Below are positions 45,505 through 56,142 of a DNA stretch of 64,000 nucleotides, one piece after another; positions within the stretch are counted from its first letter, which is position 1, and every line of letters starts with the position of its first letter. Under the pieces are notes generated by a model, which ran no database searches, was not told where the DNA came from, and was given only the letters and a program-made list of their open reading frames with translations. The stretch comes from Aliidiomarina celeris (lineage in GTDB: Bacteria; Pseudomonadota; Gammaproteobacteria; Enterobacterales; Alteromonadaceae), in contig NZ_QMIL01000002.1 of NCBI RefSeq assembly GCF_003316875.1, positions 641,660-705,659 of the forward strand, given 5' to 3'. The position numbers were made by a program, and so were the translations under genes.

Positions 45505-46196
45505 TGGCGTTACGGAGTTTAATCCGGCATCAGGTGGGCGTCCGCAGCACACGTGGCTTCACCTTAGTGGAAGTGATGGTGGCCATGTTGGTGTTGGCGC
45601 TCATAGGCCTTGCCAGCGCTACCGTATTTCAGCAAATGACCCAAGCCGAAGAGGTGGCGAGTAAACGCCATGAACAACTCGCGGCATTGCAGTTTGCGTT
45701 CTTAATTATCGACCGTGATATTCGGCAAATGAGTGCACGCACAACCCGTATTGCCGCCGAGCGTGCAGGCGACAGCACCAATAACGGCAAAATTTATCTC
45801 ACCAATAGCGGCAGTGAGTTGGACAGCGACAGTGGCGCGCTTGGCTTTGTTCGCGCGGGGTGGACCAACCCTAATCATTTATTGCCGCGCTCTGAACTGC
45901 AAGGCGTGGTGTATCGTGTAAGGGAAGAAACGTTAGAGCGGCTTTATGTACCGTTTGCCGACGATACCAGTGGCGAGTTCGCGCGGCAAACATTACTCAC
46001 CGGCGTACAGTCGTTTGAAGTGACCTTTGAAAGTGGTGATGCCGCAATTAGCCAGTGGAACGTTGCGGGGCAGCTGCCAACACGGGTTATTCTTCGCATA
46101 GAATTAGAAGAGTTTGGTGTGGTGGAGCGGGTGCTGCTCACGAGCGGTGAACGGCCACCCCCAGATACCCCACAGCCAGCAGCGGCGGAGGGCTAA
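45504..46196 (+). CDS. gspJ: Minor pseudopilin GspJ
   Basis: A 230-residue minor pseudopilin. An N-terminal leader of about 19 residues precedes the cleavage site RGFTLVEVMVAMLVLALIG. The globular domain has the GspJ-type FLIIDRDIRQMSART, LGFVRAGWTNPNHLLPRSEL and VVYRVREETLERL blocks. It forms the tip with GspI and GspK. It shares single bases with gspI and gspK at its ends. Confidence 0.92.
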   Translation: MALRSLIRHQVGVRSTRGFTLVEVMVAMLVLALIGLASATVFQQMTQAEEVASKRHEQLAALQFAFLIIDRDIRQMSARTTRIAAERAGDSTNNGKIYLTNSGSELDSDSGALGFVRAGWTNPNHLLPRSELQGVVYRVREETLERLYVPFADDTSGEFARQTLLTGVQSFEVTFESGDAAISQWNVAGQLPTRVILRIELEEFGVVERVLLTSGERPPPDTPQPAAAEG

Positions 46197-47215
46197 TGCG
46201 TCAGCTATCGTTATGCCGCCAAACCGGCGTTGCGCTGATTACAGTGCTTCTGGTGATTGCCATGGTTACGGTGCTGGCAACGCGTATGAGCGGACATTTG
46301 CAGGTTCAGATTGCCCGCGTAGGTGCCAGCGACAGTGCCGAACAAGCCTATTGGCATTGGCTAAGCGCGGAGGCTTTGGTACGGCAGGTTCTATTAGCCG
46401 AACACGAAGAGTCTGAAGGGCGCACCCATTTGCAGCAAGGGTGGGCGACACAACAAGGGCCATTTCCCGTTCGCGGCGGCATGATCGGCGGTAAAGTGCG
46501 CGATCTGCATGCCTGTTTTAATGTGAATAGTTTACTGAAAAACCCGAATGAAACGGCAAAGTTTAGTGAGTCGGTCGAGCGCTTTCAGGCGCTGTTGAAT
46601 GCGTTGGAGTTCGACGAGTACACGGCCCGTTTGTTAACAGCTACATTGGTAGATTGGCTCGACGCCGACGATGATTTGCATGAGTCGATGGGCGCTGAGT
46701 CAGCGGATTATGAGTCATTGCCGCAGCCCTATCAGGCGGCGAACCAAAGCTTGGCGCATATTTCGGAGTTACGCCAAATACGAGGGTTTAATGCGGAGGT
46801 TTATCACCGCCTGCGCCCTTATGTGTGTGTTATTCCAGAACTGAATGAGTGGCCATTAAATTTGAATACTGTGGCGGCTGATCAGCCGGAAATTATTGTG
46901 GCATTTTTTCGTGGCGCCGTTGATATGACAGCGGCTGAGAACTTGCTTGCCGACCGCCCCAGCGACGGTTGGGAAAGTGTCGACGCCATTCGCCAAGAGC
47001 CGACGTTTCAGGCGCTCGCGGAAGGCGGAACCAATACATTTAGCATGGACGGAATTACCGTTTCGAGTGAGTATTTTGAGTTGAATGCGCAAGTGCAGTA
47101 TGGTGATTTAGAATTTTATGGCACGTCGCAAATTCGTATAGCCGGCGGTAGAGGATACATTCTTCACCGGTCGCGCGGAGGTTATGAGTACGATGAACGA
47201 ACAGTTGATAATTAG
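46196..47215 (+). CDS. gspK: Minor pseudopilin GspK
   Basis: The largest minor pseudopilin (339 residues) and tip of the pseudopilus. The cleavage region QTGVALITVLLVIAMVTVLA lacks Glu at +5, as is normal for GspK. The body has CFNVNSLL, LVDWLDADDDLHESMGAE, and LNLNTVAADQPEIIVAFF typical of the alpha-helical SAM-like domain. The end overlaps gspL by 23 bases with the start chosen there. Confidence 0.93.
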   Translation: MRQLSLCRQTGVALITVLLVIAMVTVLATRMSGHLQVQIARVGASDSAEQAYWHWLSAEALVRQVLLAEHEESEGRTHLQQGWATQQGPFPVRGGMIGGKVRDLHACFNVNSLLKNPNETAKFSESVERFQALLNALEFDEYTARLLTATLVDWLDADDDLHESMGAESADYESLPQPYQAANQSLAHISELRQIRGFNAEVYHRLRPYVCVIPELNEWPLNLNTVAADQPEIIVAFFRGAVDMTAAENLLADRPSDGWESVDAIRQEPTFQALAEGGTNTFSMDGITVSSEYFELNAQVQYGDLEFYGTSQIRIAGGRGYILHRSRGGYEYDERTVDN

Positions 47216-48386
47216 GCTTCCTGCAGAGTCCCACCGCAAAGTTGCTTGGTTAATAGTAAACGACGAGAAGCACGTTATTGCCAGCGGCGAATTGGCCCAA
47301 GCAAGTGAACTTGAAAGCCTTGCGGAGCGCGCGAAAAATCGCACCTTGTTGATTTTTGTGGCCAGCAGTGCAGTGAGCTTTCATCACTTGGAATTGCCTG
47401 GGAAGTCACGCCGACAAGCGGCGCAAGTGGTGCCCTTTGCGCTAGAAGACGAACTGGCACAAGACATTGACTCACTCCACTTTGCTTGGAACGAACTTAG
47501 CCCTGCAACGGCGCCATTGCCGGTATGCGTGGTGGCTAAAGCGCAATTGGCGTTCTGGCTCGATGCGCTGAAAGCGGCAGGGTTACCGGTTACTGCGCTT
47601 TACCCCGACGTATTTATGCTGCCCTACCAAGCCAATACGTGGTGTGTGGCACAATTTGAAGATGAAATAGTGGTGCGCCAGTCGTTGTCGGCCGGCGTGG
47701 TGATTGAACCTGAATGGCTTGGCTATGCGGCTTTCGAAGAAAACGAACTGCCCACGCAACTGCTTGCCTATGGTGAAGTGGAGTGGCCGCATCCGCCAGC
47801 GCCGGTGCAAGCGTCGGACTATGATCTCGCGTTACTCGCGGCAACGGAATTCAATACCCGCCAAGGTATTAATTTACTGCAAGGTGAGTTCGCGCAGAAA
47901 CAACAGAACAAAACAGATAGGTCAGTATTGAAGTGGCCCGCAGTGGCGGCAGCCGTGTTAGTTGTGATGGCTATGGCGGGGCAATTTGTTACCCAGCTGC
48001 AATTAAACCGAGAAGCAGCCGCATTGCAAGCCGCAGTGGAAGCTAATTATTTAACTGTGTTTCCAACCGAAACGCGTATGCCGCCAAATGCGCGGCAACG
48101 TTTAGAAGCCGAGCTCGCTGCCGTAACTGGGGGTGGCGACGGCCAATTATTAGCGCTGTTGAACGACCTTGCACCGGCTTTTCAAGAAGCCAGTTTGCAG
48201 CTGATTGTGCTGCAGTATGACCAGTCAAGGGGCGAACTTCGCATGCAGGCGAATGGCGACAATTTCCAAATGTTTGAGCGCTTTCAACGTAGTGCCCGAG
48301 CGAGTCAACTCGAGGTTGAGCAAGGACAGTTAATATCGCGAGGGGGCCGCATTGCCGGCACGCTCACCGTACGGAGGGGCTCATGA
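47193..48386 (+). CDS. gspL: Type II secretion protein GspL
   Basis: GspL is a bitopic inner-membrane protein that binds the ATPase GspE. The 397 residues have an actin-like cytoplasmic domain (about 1-245; VVPFALEDELAQDIDSLHF), a membrane span (about 250-268) and a periplasmic ferredoxin-like domain. I chose the ATG at 47193 (MNEQLIIRLP), because it aligns with the usual MSEQLVIRL start and has GGAGG 11 bases upstream. The ATG at 47184 is only two bases from that site. It overlaps gspK, and gspM overlaps its end by 4 bases. Confidence 0.9.
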   Translation: MNEQLIIRLPAESHRKVAWLIVNDEKHVIASGELAQASELESLAERAKNRTLLIFVASSAVSFHHLELPGKSRRQAAQVVPFALEDELAQDIDSLHFAWNELSPATAPLPVCVVAKAQLAFWLDALKAAGLPVTALYPDVFMLPYQANTWCVAQFEDEIVVRQSLSAGVVIEPEWLGYAAFEENELPTQLLAYGEVEWPHPPAPVQASDYDLALLAATEFNTRQGINLLQGEFAQKQQNKTDRSVLKWPAVAAAVLVVMAMAGQFVTQLQLNREAAALQAAVEANYLTVFPTETRMPPNARQRLEAELAAVTGGGDGQLLALLNDLAPAFQEASLQLIVLQYDQSRGELRMQANGDNFQMFERFQRSARASQLEVEQGQLISRGGRIAGTLTVRRGS

Positions 48387-48934
48387 GTATGCTAAAACAA
48401 AAATTGAGCGCGCAATGGGCGCGGTTAAATCTCGCTGAGCGCACTGCCCCGGCGAAACAGCGCTGGCAAGCATTGGAAGCGCGGGAGCGATATTTATTGT
48501 CAACGCTGGCGGCTCTCTTAGCTATTGTAGTGCTATGGCTCGGGGTATGGCAGCCACTGCAACAAGGCGTTCTGCAAGCGGAGCGTCGGCTCGATGCACA
48601 GCGCGCCGCCCTTGCCGTGGTGCAAGATCAAGCGCAGCGCATTTTAATGGCGCGAGCAAACCAGCAAGAAGGAACAGCAACGGTTGTGAGTGCCGCTGAG
48701 TTGCCCGGCTATTTAAACCAGTTGACTCAGCAATTAGAACTCGACATCACCCGTATTCAGCCGCAAAACGAGTCGCGGGTAATGGTGTTTAACGAAGCAA
48801 GCTTCGATGCCGTGTTGGCTATGGTTGAACAGCTGGTAAGTCGCGGTGTCATTATTGAGCATTTCGACGTTTCGGAAACGGGTGAACCGGGCATTGTGCG
48901 CGTGCGCCGCTTGCAAGTAAGGGCGGCGACATGA
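48383..48934 (+). CDS. gspM: Type II secretion protein GspM
   Basis: A 183-residue bitopic inner-membrane protein that partners GspL. A cytoplasmic leader of about 35 residues (WQALEARERYLLSTLAALLA, start of the span) precedes the membrane segment at about 36-55. The periplasmic ferredoxin-like domain follows with LVSRGVIIEHFDVSETGEPGI, given here as LVSRGVIIEHF and DVSETGEPGI. It overlaps gspL and gspN by 4 bases each. Confidence 0.9.
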   Translation: MSMLKQKLSAQWARLNLAERTAPAKQRWQALEARERYLLSTLAALLAIVVLWLGVWQPLQQGVLQAERRLDAQRAALAVVQDQAQRILMARANQQEGTATVVSAAELPGYLNQLTQQLELDITRIQPQNESRVMVFNEASFDAVLAMVEQLVSRGVIIEHFDVSETGEPGIVRVRRLQVRAAT

Positions 48935-49677
48935 GTAAAAAGTTATGGCTAAGCCTCGCTGTAGTGGTGTTTTTGTGCAGCCTTGTGGTGAAGTTTCCAG
49001 CGCGTGTTGCACTTGCACTCGCGCCCATGCCGGCAACAGTGAAGGTACAACAGGTAGAAGGTACAATTTGGCGCGGTACAGCGGAAACGGTTCAGCTGAA
49101 CGGGCAATTTTTTCATGGCATAAGTTGGCAAATATCACCGCTTGCCCTATTTACAGGTCGGCTTGCGGTTGATGTTCAGCTCGCAAACCGAAACGGCAAT
49201 CCGTTAGCCGGGAATGCCTCTTTAGCGCTTAGCTTCGGTGGTATGCGCGTTGAAAACGGGCGCTTTAGTGGCGATCTCGGGCGAGTTGGCCGGTGGTTAG
49301 AAGTTCCGGACCTCATACCCTTACGCGGCGACCTGGTGATTGGCATTGACGAATATCAGTGGGGTCAGCCGGTGTGTGAGACCCTGCAGGCCCGTGCGGC
49401 AGCATTTGAAGTGAGCACCCGAATTGGCTCACAGTGGCATGCACTGGGCGACTACACGTTAAACCTCGGGTGTAATGAGCAAGGGCAGGCACAGGTGAGC
49501 ATGCCAACCGACAACATGCTCGGCCTCAGTGTTGCAGGTAGCTTTGCGCCCGGTAATGTAAACTTGCAAGTAGAAATGCTACCGACGCGGCAGGCACCGA
49601 GTGCAATACACGATCTACTAAGGCTTGTTGGGCAGCCGAATAGTCAAGGGCGATATAGTTTTCGCTTTCAGCTATAA
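48931..49677 (+). CDS. gspN: Type II secretion protein GspN
   Basis: A 248-residue protein with one N-terminal hydrophobic segment (about 4-24) and a periplasmic beta-rich region. Family features are KVQQVEGTIWRGTAETVQL and GISWQISPLALFTGRLAVDV. GspN is present in only some T2SS and its role is not well defined; it resembles AsmA-like or lipid-transfer folds. It is the last gene of the operon. No gspO prepilin peptidase follows, so a shared PilD elsewhere is expected. Confidence 0.87.
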   Translation: MSKKLWLSLAVVVFLCSLVVKFPARVALALAPMPATVKVQQVEGTIWRGTAETVQLNGQFFHGISWQISPLALFTGRLAVDVQLANRNGNPLAGNASLALSFGGMRVENGRFSGDLGRVGRWLEVPDLIPLRGDLVIGIDEYQWGQPVCETLQARAAAFEVSTRIGSQWHALGDYTLNLGCNEQGQAQVSMPTDNMLGLSVAGSFAPGNVNLQVEMLPTRQAPSAIHDLLRLVGQPNSQGRYSFRFQL

Positions 49678-49747
49678 TCAGCACGTTTAAACAGTTATTT
49701 TAGCTTTCTTTCGAACACCATAGGTCACTCAGATAAGGAACGTATCC

Positions 49748-50626
49748 ATGCAAGACATAATGAATTGGTTGGGTGAAAACCAGGAAGCAATTTTGTTAAT
49801 GATCACCAAAATAGCCATTGCTTTGGCTATTATTATTGCCGGTTTTATCATTGCCAGAACCGTTTCTAAAACCATGATCAAGCGGCTCGACAAATCCAAG
49901 GTCGATAACGCAGTGGTTTCGTTTTTAGCGGCAATTGTACGCACGGTAATTATTGTTGCTGCGCTTTTAATGGCACTCTCGCATGTGGGTATTCAAACCA
50001 CGTCGTTTATTGCCATTTTGGGTGCCGCAGGTTTAGCCATTGGTTTAGCGCTGCAAGGCTCGCTCTCGAACTTTGCCTCGGGCGTACTCATTATGATCTA
50101 TCGTCCATTTAAGTCGGGCGACTACGTAGACGCCGGTGGTATTGCGGGTTCAGTTGAGCGTATCGAGTTGTTTACTACGGTACTCAAAACCCCTGATGCT
50201 AAGTTGGTGATTGTACCGAACTCACAGATTACGGGGTCGGCTATTACTAACTTTTCGGAAGAGCCGATTCGCCGTGTCGATATGGTGATTGGCGTGTCTT
50301 ATAACGCCAACTTGCAGAAAACCAAGCAAGTGTTGATGGACGTGATTAGCTCGGACCCTCGTATGTTGCAAGATCCGGCGCCCCGGGTGTCGGTAACCGA
50401 ACTTGCTGATTCGTCGGTAAACTTTATCGTGCGCCCCTGGGTGAAGTCGGAAGATTACTGGCCCATGTATTGGGACTCAATGGAGCGCATTAAAGACGCA
50501 CTGGACGCTGCCGGAATTGAAATTCCGTTCCCACAAATGGACGTGCATTTGCATCATCCTGAAGGAGAAGTGAGTACGTCGCGGGTAGTGCGTATTGAAG
50601 ACGCTGGCGAGAAAAAGTCAGCGTAG
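49748..50626 (+). CDS. mscS: MscS family mechanosensitive channel
   Basis: A 292-residue channel close to E. coli MscS in size and layout. Three spans lie at about 15-37, 58-80 and 88-112. The pore helix and its exit read GAAGLAIGLALQGSLSNFASG, with the alternating Ala/Gly packing of MscS (in parts: GAAGLAIGLALQG and SLSNFASG). The beta domain has YRPFKSGDYVDAGG and VIVPNSQITGSAITNFS. It releases solutes on osmotic down-shock. ATG start behind AAGGA. The stop codon lies in an inverted repeat shared with convergent xseA. Compared with the shorter MscS at 7241 it is the better candidate for the main MscS. Confidence 0.9.
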   Translation: MQDIMNWLGENQEAILLMITKIAIALAIIIAGFIIARTVSKTMIKRLDKSKVDNAVVSFLAAIVRTVIIVAALLMALSHVGIQTTSFIAILGAAGLAIGLALQGSLSNFASGVLIMIYRPFKSGDYVDAGGIAGSVERIELFTTVLKTPDAKLVIVPNSQITGSAITNFSEEPIRRVDMVIGVSYNANLQKTKQVLMDVISSDPRMLQDPAPRVSVTELADSSVNFIVRPWVKSEDYWPMYWDSMERIKDALDAAGIEIPFPQMDVHLHHPEGEVSTSRVVRIEDAGEKKSA

Positions 50627-50668
50627 GCGGGGCACTGCCGCGCATGAACCTGCATTGCGGCGCCTACG
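50622..50668. repeat. Inverted repeat carrying both stop codons of mscS and xseA
   Basis: CGTAGGCG (50622-50629) and CGCCTACG (50661-50668) are perfect reverse complements. The TAG in the first arm is the mscS stop, and the TAG on the other strand of the second arm is the xseA stop. An inner pairing GGCA/TGCC adds to the structure. It has no T-run, so termination by it would be non-canonical. Confidence 0.5.
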
Positions 50669-51998
50669 ACTTTATTGATTTTATTTCGCTGACAACCTGG
50701 CCTTCGCCAAAACGCGTGTGCAGTGCATCGCCGACCTTGAGTTGGTTTGCACTGCGCACAATTTCACCTTTCGTATTGAAGCTCAACGTGTAACCACGCG
50801 CAAGAGTATTCAACGGGCTAACAATATGCAGTGACTGCTGCAGCGCCTGAAAGTGTTTCACGCGCACATTCATAAGCCGACTCATGCTACTCAATAAACG
50901 CTGCTCACGTTGTTCCAGAGCAGCTTTCAGCAACGGCAGTTCGCGTTCGGGATGTTGCTGGTTTAAGCGATGTTGCAAACTCACCAGCTGTTGCTGCGCC
51001 GCGCGAAACCGTTGCTGCACAGCACGCTGCACACGCGCGTCGAGTTCGTCGAGTTGCTGTGCTTGGCGTTCAATACGTTGCCGTGGGCTAAGCGAGCTAA
51101 GGCGCGCTTGCATGTGGTTTAGGTGGGTGCTGTGGCGTTGCATTAAACTCTGCCATGCCCGCCAGCCGCGCTCTTTTAATTGCTGAAGATGGCGCAAATG
51201 GACGCTTTGATCATGACTCACCAGCTCTGCTGCTGCCGAGGGGGTTGCCGCCCGCACGTCGGCAATAAAGTCGGTAATGGTAAAGTCGACCTCATGGCCT
51301 ACGGCACTGAGGGTTGGAATAGGGCAGTTGGCAAGCTCGCGGGCGAGCATTTCGTCGTTAAAGGCCCATAAGTCTTCGAGCGAACCGCCGCCACGAGTAA
51401 GCAACAATGCGTCGACCTCATTACGGCGAATGGCACTGGCCAGTGCTTGGCGTAATTGGCCCGGCGCCTCTGTTCCTTGAACTTGGGCTGGGTAAATAAT
51501 TACTTTTAAGCTGGGGTCACGCCGTTGCAAAACCGCCAGTACGTCGCGCAGCGCCGCACCGGTTGGTGACGTGATGACTCCGAGTGTGCGAACTGCGGGT
51601 AACGCGCGCTTGCGTTCTACAGCAAACAAGCCTTCGTGGGCGAGTTGCTGTTTGAGTTGTTCGAACCGTTGTTGGAGTAAACCTTCGCCGGCGGGCTCGA
51701 GCTGTTCAACAATAAGCTGATAGTTACCGCGAGGCTCGTACAGGCTTACGCGGGCTCGAATCATAACCTGCATGCCTGAGCTTACGGTTGTGCGCACATA
51801 TTGGTTGTTGCCACGAAACATTGCGCAGCTAATCTGGGCCTGGTCGTCTTTCAAGGTGAAGTACCAGTGGCCAGAGCCGGGCTTGGACAAATTAGATATT
51901 TCGCCCACCAACCATACAGACGCCCATTGGCGCTCAATGAGCTCTCGTACCTCTTTGTTTAAGCGCGATACGGTGTAAATGTCCTTTTTTAATTCCAT
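50664..51998 (-). CDS. xseA: Exodeoxyribonuclease VII large subunit
   Basis: XseA is the catalytic subunit of exonuclease VII, which degrades single-stranded DNA. The 444 residues show the N-terminal OB fold (YTVSRLNKEVRELIE ... VWLVGEISNLSKPGSGHWYF), the catalytic domain with GVITSPTGAALRDVL and LLTRGGGSLEDLWAFND, and VGHEVDFTITDFIADVRAATPSAAAEL (in parts VGHEVDFTITDF and IADVRAATPSAAAEL). Long coiled coils follow. I chose the ATG at 51998 (MELKKDIYTVSR); upstream in-frame starts add a non-homologous 59 residues running into the guaB promoter. It is divergent from guaB, as in E. coli. Confidence 0.95.
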   Translation of the reverse strand: MELKKDIYTVSRLNKEVRELIERQWASVWLVGEISNLSKPGSGHWYFTLKDDQAQISCAMFRGNNQYVRTTVSSGMQVMIRARVSLYEPRGNYQLIVEQLEPAGEGLLQQRFEQLKQQLAHEGLFAVERKRALPAVRTLGVITSPTGAALRDVLAVLQRRDPSLKVIIYPAQVQGTEAPGQLRQALASAIRRNEVDALLLTRGGGSLEDLWAFNDEMLARELANCPIPTLSAVGHEVDFTITDFIADVRAATPSAAAELVSHDQSVHLRHLQQLKERGWRAWQSLMQRHSTHLNHMQARLSSLSPRQRIERQAQQLDELDARVQRAVQQRFRAAQQQLVSLQHRLNQQHPERELPLLKAALEQREQRLLSSMSRLMNVRVKHFQALQQSLHIVSPLNTLARGYTLSFNTKGEIVRSANQLKVGDALHTRFGEGQVVSEIKSIKS

Positions 51999-52037
51999 TA
52001 GCGTTGGCCTTGTGTGCGCATGAAGTTCAAATTTTAG

Positions 52038-53584
<1,547 letters not shown>

Positions 53585-53589
53585 GGCAG

Positions 53590-55167
53590 ATGACACAAGA
53601 TATTCATCAACACCGTATTCTTATTCTCGATTTCGGTTCACAGTACACCCAACTCATTGCCCGCCGTGTTCGCGAAATTGGAGTGTATTGCGAGCTCTGG
53701 GCGTGGGACGTAAGCGAAGAAGATATTCGTAACTTTGCGCCCGACGGTATTATATTGTCGGGTGGCCCCGAGAGTGTGACGGAGGCTAACTCGCCGCGTG
53801 CGCCGCAATATGTATTTAATGCGGGCGTACCTGTTTTGGGCGTGTGTTATGGCATGCAAACCATGGCGGCACAGCTTGGTGGTGCGGTACAGGGGTCTAC
53901 CGAGCGCGAGTTCGGTTACGCCAAGGTAGAACGTATAGCCGACTGCCCGTTATTTCATTTAATTGAAGATGCAATTGGGGAAAACGGTGCACCCTTACTC
54001 GACGTATGGATGAGCCATGGCGACAAGGTTATGGACATCCCTGCTGGGTTTAAAACCGTTGCGAAAACAGACACCTGCCCTCATGCAGCGATGGCCGACG
54101 AGACGCGCAAACTCTATGGTGTGCAGTTTCACCCAGAAGTAACCCATACCAAGCAAGGTTTGCGCATGTTGGAGCACTTTGTGGTGGGTATTTGCGGCTG
54201 TGAGAAGTTATGGACGCCCGCGACTATTATCGACGACGCTGTAGCGCGTATTCGTGAGCAAGTGGGCACTGGAAAGGTGATTCTCGGGCTCTCTGGCGGC
54301 GTCGACTCTTCCGTTACTGCCATGTTATTGCACCGTGCAATTGGCGAACAGCTCACGTGTGTATTTGTCGATAACGGCCTGTTGCGCTTGCACGAAGGTG
54401 ATCAGGTGATGGAAATGTTTGGCGACCATTTTGGTTTGAACATTATTCGCGTTGACGCCGAAGAGCGCTTTCTGTCGGCCTTAGCGGGTACCGATGAGCC
54501 CGAAGCCAAGCGCAAGATTATCGGCCGCGTATTTATTGAAGTGTTCGACGAGCAGGCCACTCAACTCACCGACGTAAATTGGCTAGCGCAAGGCACTATT
54601 TATCCTGATGTAATTGAGTCTGCGGGCTCGAAAACCGGTAAAGCACATGTAATAAAGTCGCACCACAATGTGGGCGGGCTGCCTGCCGACATGAAAATGG
54701 GTTTGGTTGAGCCACTGCGCGAATTGTTTAAAGACGAAGTGCGCAAAATTGGTCTTGAGCTGGGCTTGCCCTACGACATGTTGTACCGCCACCCCTTCCC
54801 AGGACCCGGTTTAGGCGTGCGCGTGCTGGGTGAAGTGAAGAAGGAATACTGCGACTTACTGCGCCGTGCCGATGCGATTTTTATTGAAGAACTGCATAAA
54901 GCTGACTGGTACCACAAAGTAAGCCAAGCTTTTGCTGTGTTCTTGCCCGTGAAAAGTGTCGGCGTTATGGGTGACGCCCGTAAATACGATTGGGTGATTG
55001 CCGTGCGTGCCGTGGAAACCATCGACTTTATGACCGCGCGCTGGGCACACTTGCCGTACGACCTACTTGAGCGTGTGTCGAATCGTATTATCAATGAAAT
55101 CGACGGTATTTCGCGAGTGGTATACGACATTTCCGGCAAGCCGCCTGCAACCATTGAATGGGAGTAG
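53590..55167 (+). CDS. guaA: GMP synthase (glutamine-hydrolysing)
   Basis: GuaA aminates XMP to GMP. The 525 residues match E. coli GuaA in length. The class I glutamine amidotransferase domain has [15 protein letters not shown] (catalytic Cys about 86) and the [11 protein letters not shown] histidine-glutamate pair. The ATP-pyrophosphatase domain has the P-loop [17 protein letters not shown], and the C-terminal dimerisation domain ends in [12 protein letters not shown] start. An SGNH lipoprotein gene starts 9 bp downstream. Confidence 0.97.
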   Translation: MTQDIHQHRILILDFGSQYTQLIARRVREIGVYCELWAWDVSEEDIRNFAPDGIILSGGPESVTEANSPRAPQYVFNAGVPVLGVCYGMQTMAAQLGGAVQGSTEREFGYAKVERIADCPLFHLIEDAIGENGAPLLDVWMSHGDKVMDIPAGFKTVAKTDTCPHAAMADETRKLYGVQFHPEVTHTKQGLRMLEHFVVGICGCEKLWTPATIIDDAVARIREQVGTGKVILGLSGGVDSSVTAMLLHRAIGEQLTCVFVDNGLLRLHEGDQVMEMFGDHFGLNIIRVDAEERFLSALAGTDEPEAKRKIIGRVFIEVFDEQATQLTDVNWLAQGTIYPDVIESAGSKTGKAHVIKSHHNVGGLPADMKMGLVEPLRELFKDEVRKIGLELGLPYDMLYRHPFPGPGLGVRVLGEVKKEYCDLLRRADAIFIEELHKADWYHKVSQAFAVFLPVKSVGVMGDARKYDWVIAVRAVETIDFMTARWAHLPYDLLERVSNRIINEIDGISRVVYDISGKPPATIEWE

Positions 55168-55176
55168 TGGCTGAGC

Positions 55177-56142
55177 ATGCGTAGCCTGTGGCTAGGCTTG
55201 CTAGTGCTTACTTTAGTGGCGTGCTCAACCGCGCCAGCACACACCGTTGCGGCTCGAATTGACGAGGCGCAACGGTTTTTACCTAATAACGACGCGTGTA
55301 TTGACGGTACGTTACGTAACCAGCAGCTGAGTTCCGCCTGTGTATTCGGTATCGCAGTGAACGGGGAAGGCTTTGATGCAGCTAATGCCGACTTTGCGGT
55401 TATCGGCGACAGCCACGCTATGGTCATCATGAATGCGGTGCGGTCTTTGGCGGAACGCAATGGCTTAACGGGTATGAATTTGACCATGAGTGGTTGTCCG
55501 CCTTTTGAATTTGCTGAGCGCATTCCACCACGCTTGAACGATACCCAATGTGTGCGTTTTCGTAAGCATGTTCTGGCGGCGGCGCGAGCCGGTGAGTTGC
55601 CACGTAGGCTGATTATTCATGCGCGCTGGGGGATTCATTTTAGTGCGACCCCGTTTAACAACCAAGAGGGCGGCGTAGAAGCCGACACTTATCATGTGTT
55701 CCAAACGTCAAGCACCGCTTCGTTGGGCCATGAGCAAGCGCTGCGGGTGAGTTTAGAGTCGTTAATTTTTGAACTGCTTGCCTTAGACCATGACATTCTA
55801 TTTGTGCATGCGGTACCCGAAATGGGCTGGAATGTGCCCGATCACTTGCGTAGCATCTACAAGCGCGAGGGCAAGCTTGAGCCCTTGAGTGGTTCGGTTG
55901 CACTGGAAACATATTGGGCGCGTAACCGAGTAATCTTGGCGGCGACCGCGCGATGGCATGAACGGGCAGAACAGCAGGGGCAGACATTGCAACTGCTTTA
56001 TCCGCATAAATTCTTTTGCGATGAAGTGGGTGAACGCTGCTTTGCGCATCTCGACGGCACACCGCTATACTACGATGACGATCATGTTTCGACCCTAGGA
56101 GCTTTTCTTCTAGCGCAGGAATTAGGGATATTGAATGAATGA
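55177..56142 (+). CDS. SGNH-domain lipoprotein (acyltransferase-type SGNH, free-standing)
   Basis: A 321-residue predicted lipoprotein with lipobox LTLVACS (Cys16). The rest matches the SGNH hydrolase-like domain usually fused to acyltransferase-3 membrane proteins that O-acetylate surface sugars. The nucleophile motif is FAVIGDSHAM (Ser79), followed by MNLTMSGCPPFE, and the catalytic pair is in YYDDDHVSTLGA (Asp300, His303). No membrane acyltransferase domain or gene is adjacent. It probably acts on a periplasmic acyl or acetyl ester, but substrate and direction are unknown. It lies 9 bp after guaA and overlaps the antiporter gene by 8 bases. The placement between guaA and tadA is unusual. 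Confidence 0.75.
   Translation: MRSLWLGLLVLTLVACSTAPAHTVAARIDEAQRFLPNNDACIDGTLRNQQLSSACVFGIAVNGEGFDAANADFAVIGDSHAMVIMNAVRSLAERNGLTGMNLTMSGCPPFEFAERIPPRLNDTQCVRFRKHVLAAARAGELPRRLIIHARWGIHFSATPFNNQEGGVEADTYHVFQTSSTASLGHEQALRVSLESLIFELLALDHDILFVHAVPEMGWNVPDHLRSIYKREGKLEPLSGSVALETYWARNRVILAATARWHERAEQQGQTLQLLYPHKFFCDEVGERCFAHLDGTPLYYDDDHVSTLGAFLLAQELGILNE

Noticed and set aside
54771-55523. 250-codon minus-strand frame across the guaA end and the SGNH gene
   Set aside because: It spans two supported genes on the other strand and shows no domain, signal or start site.
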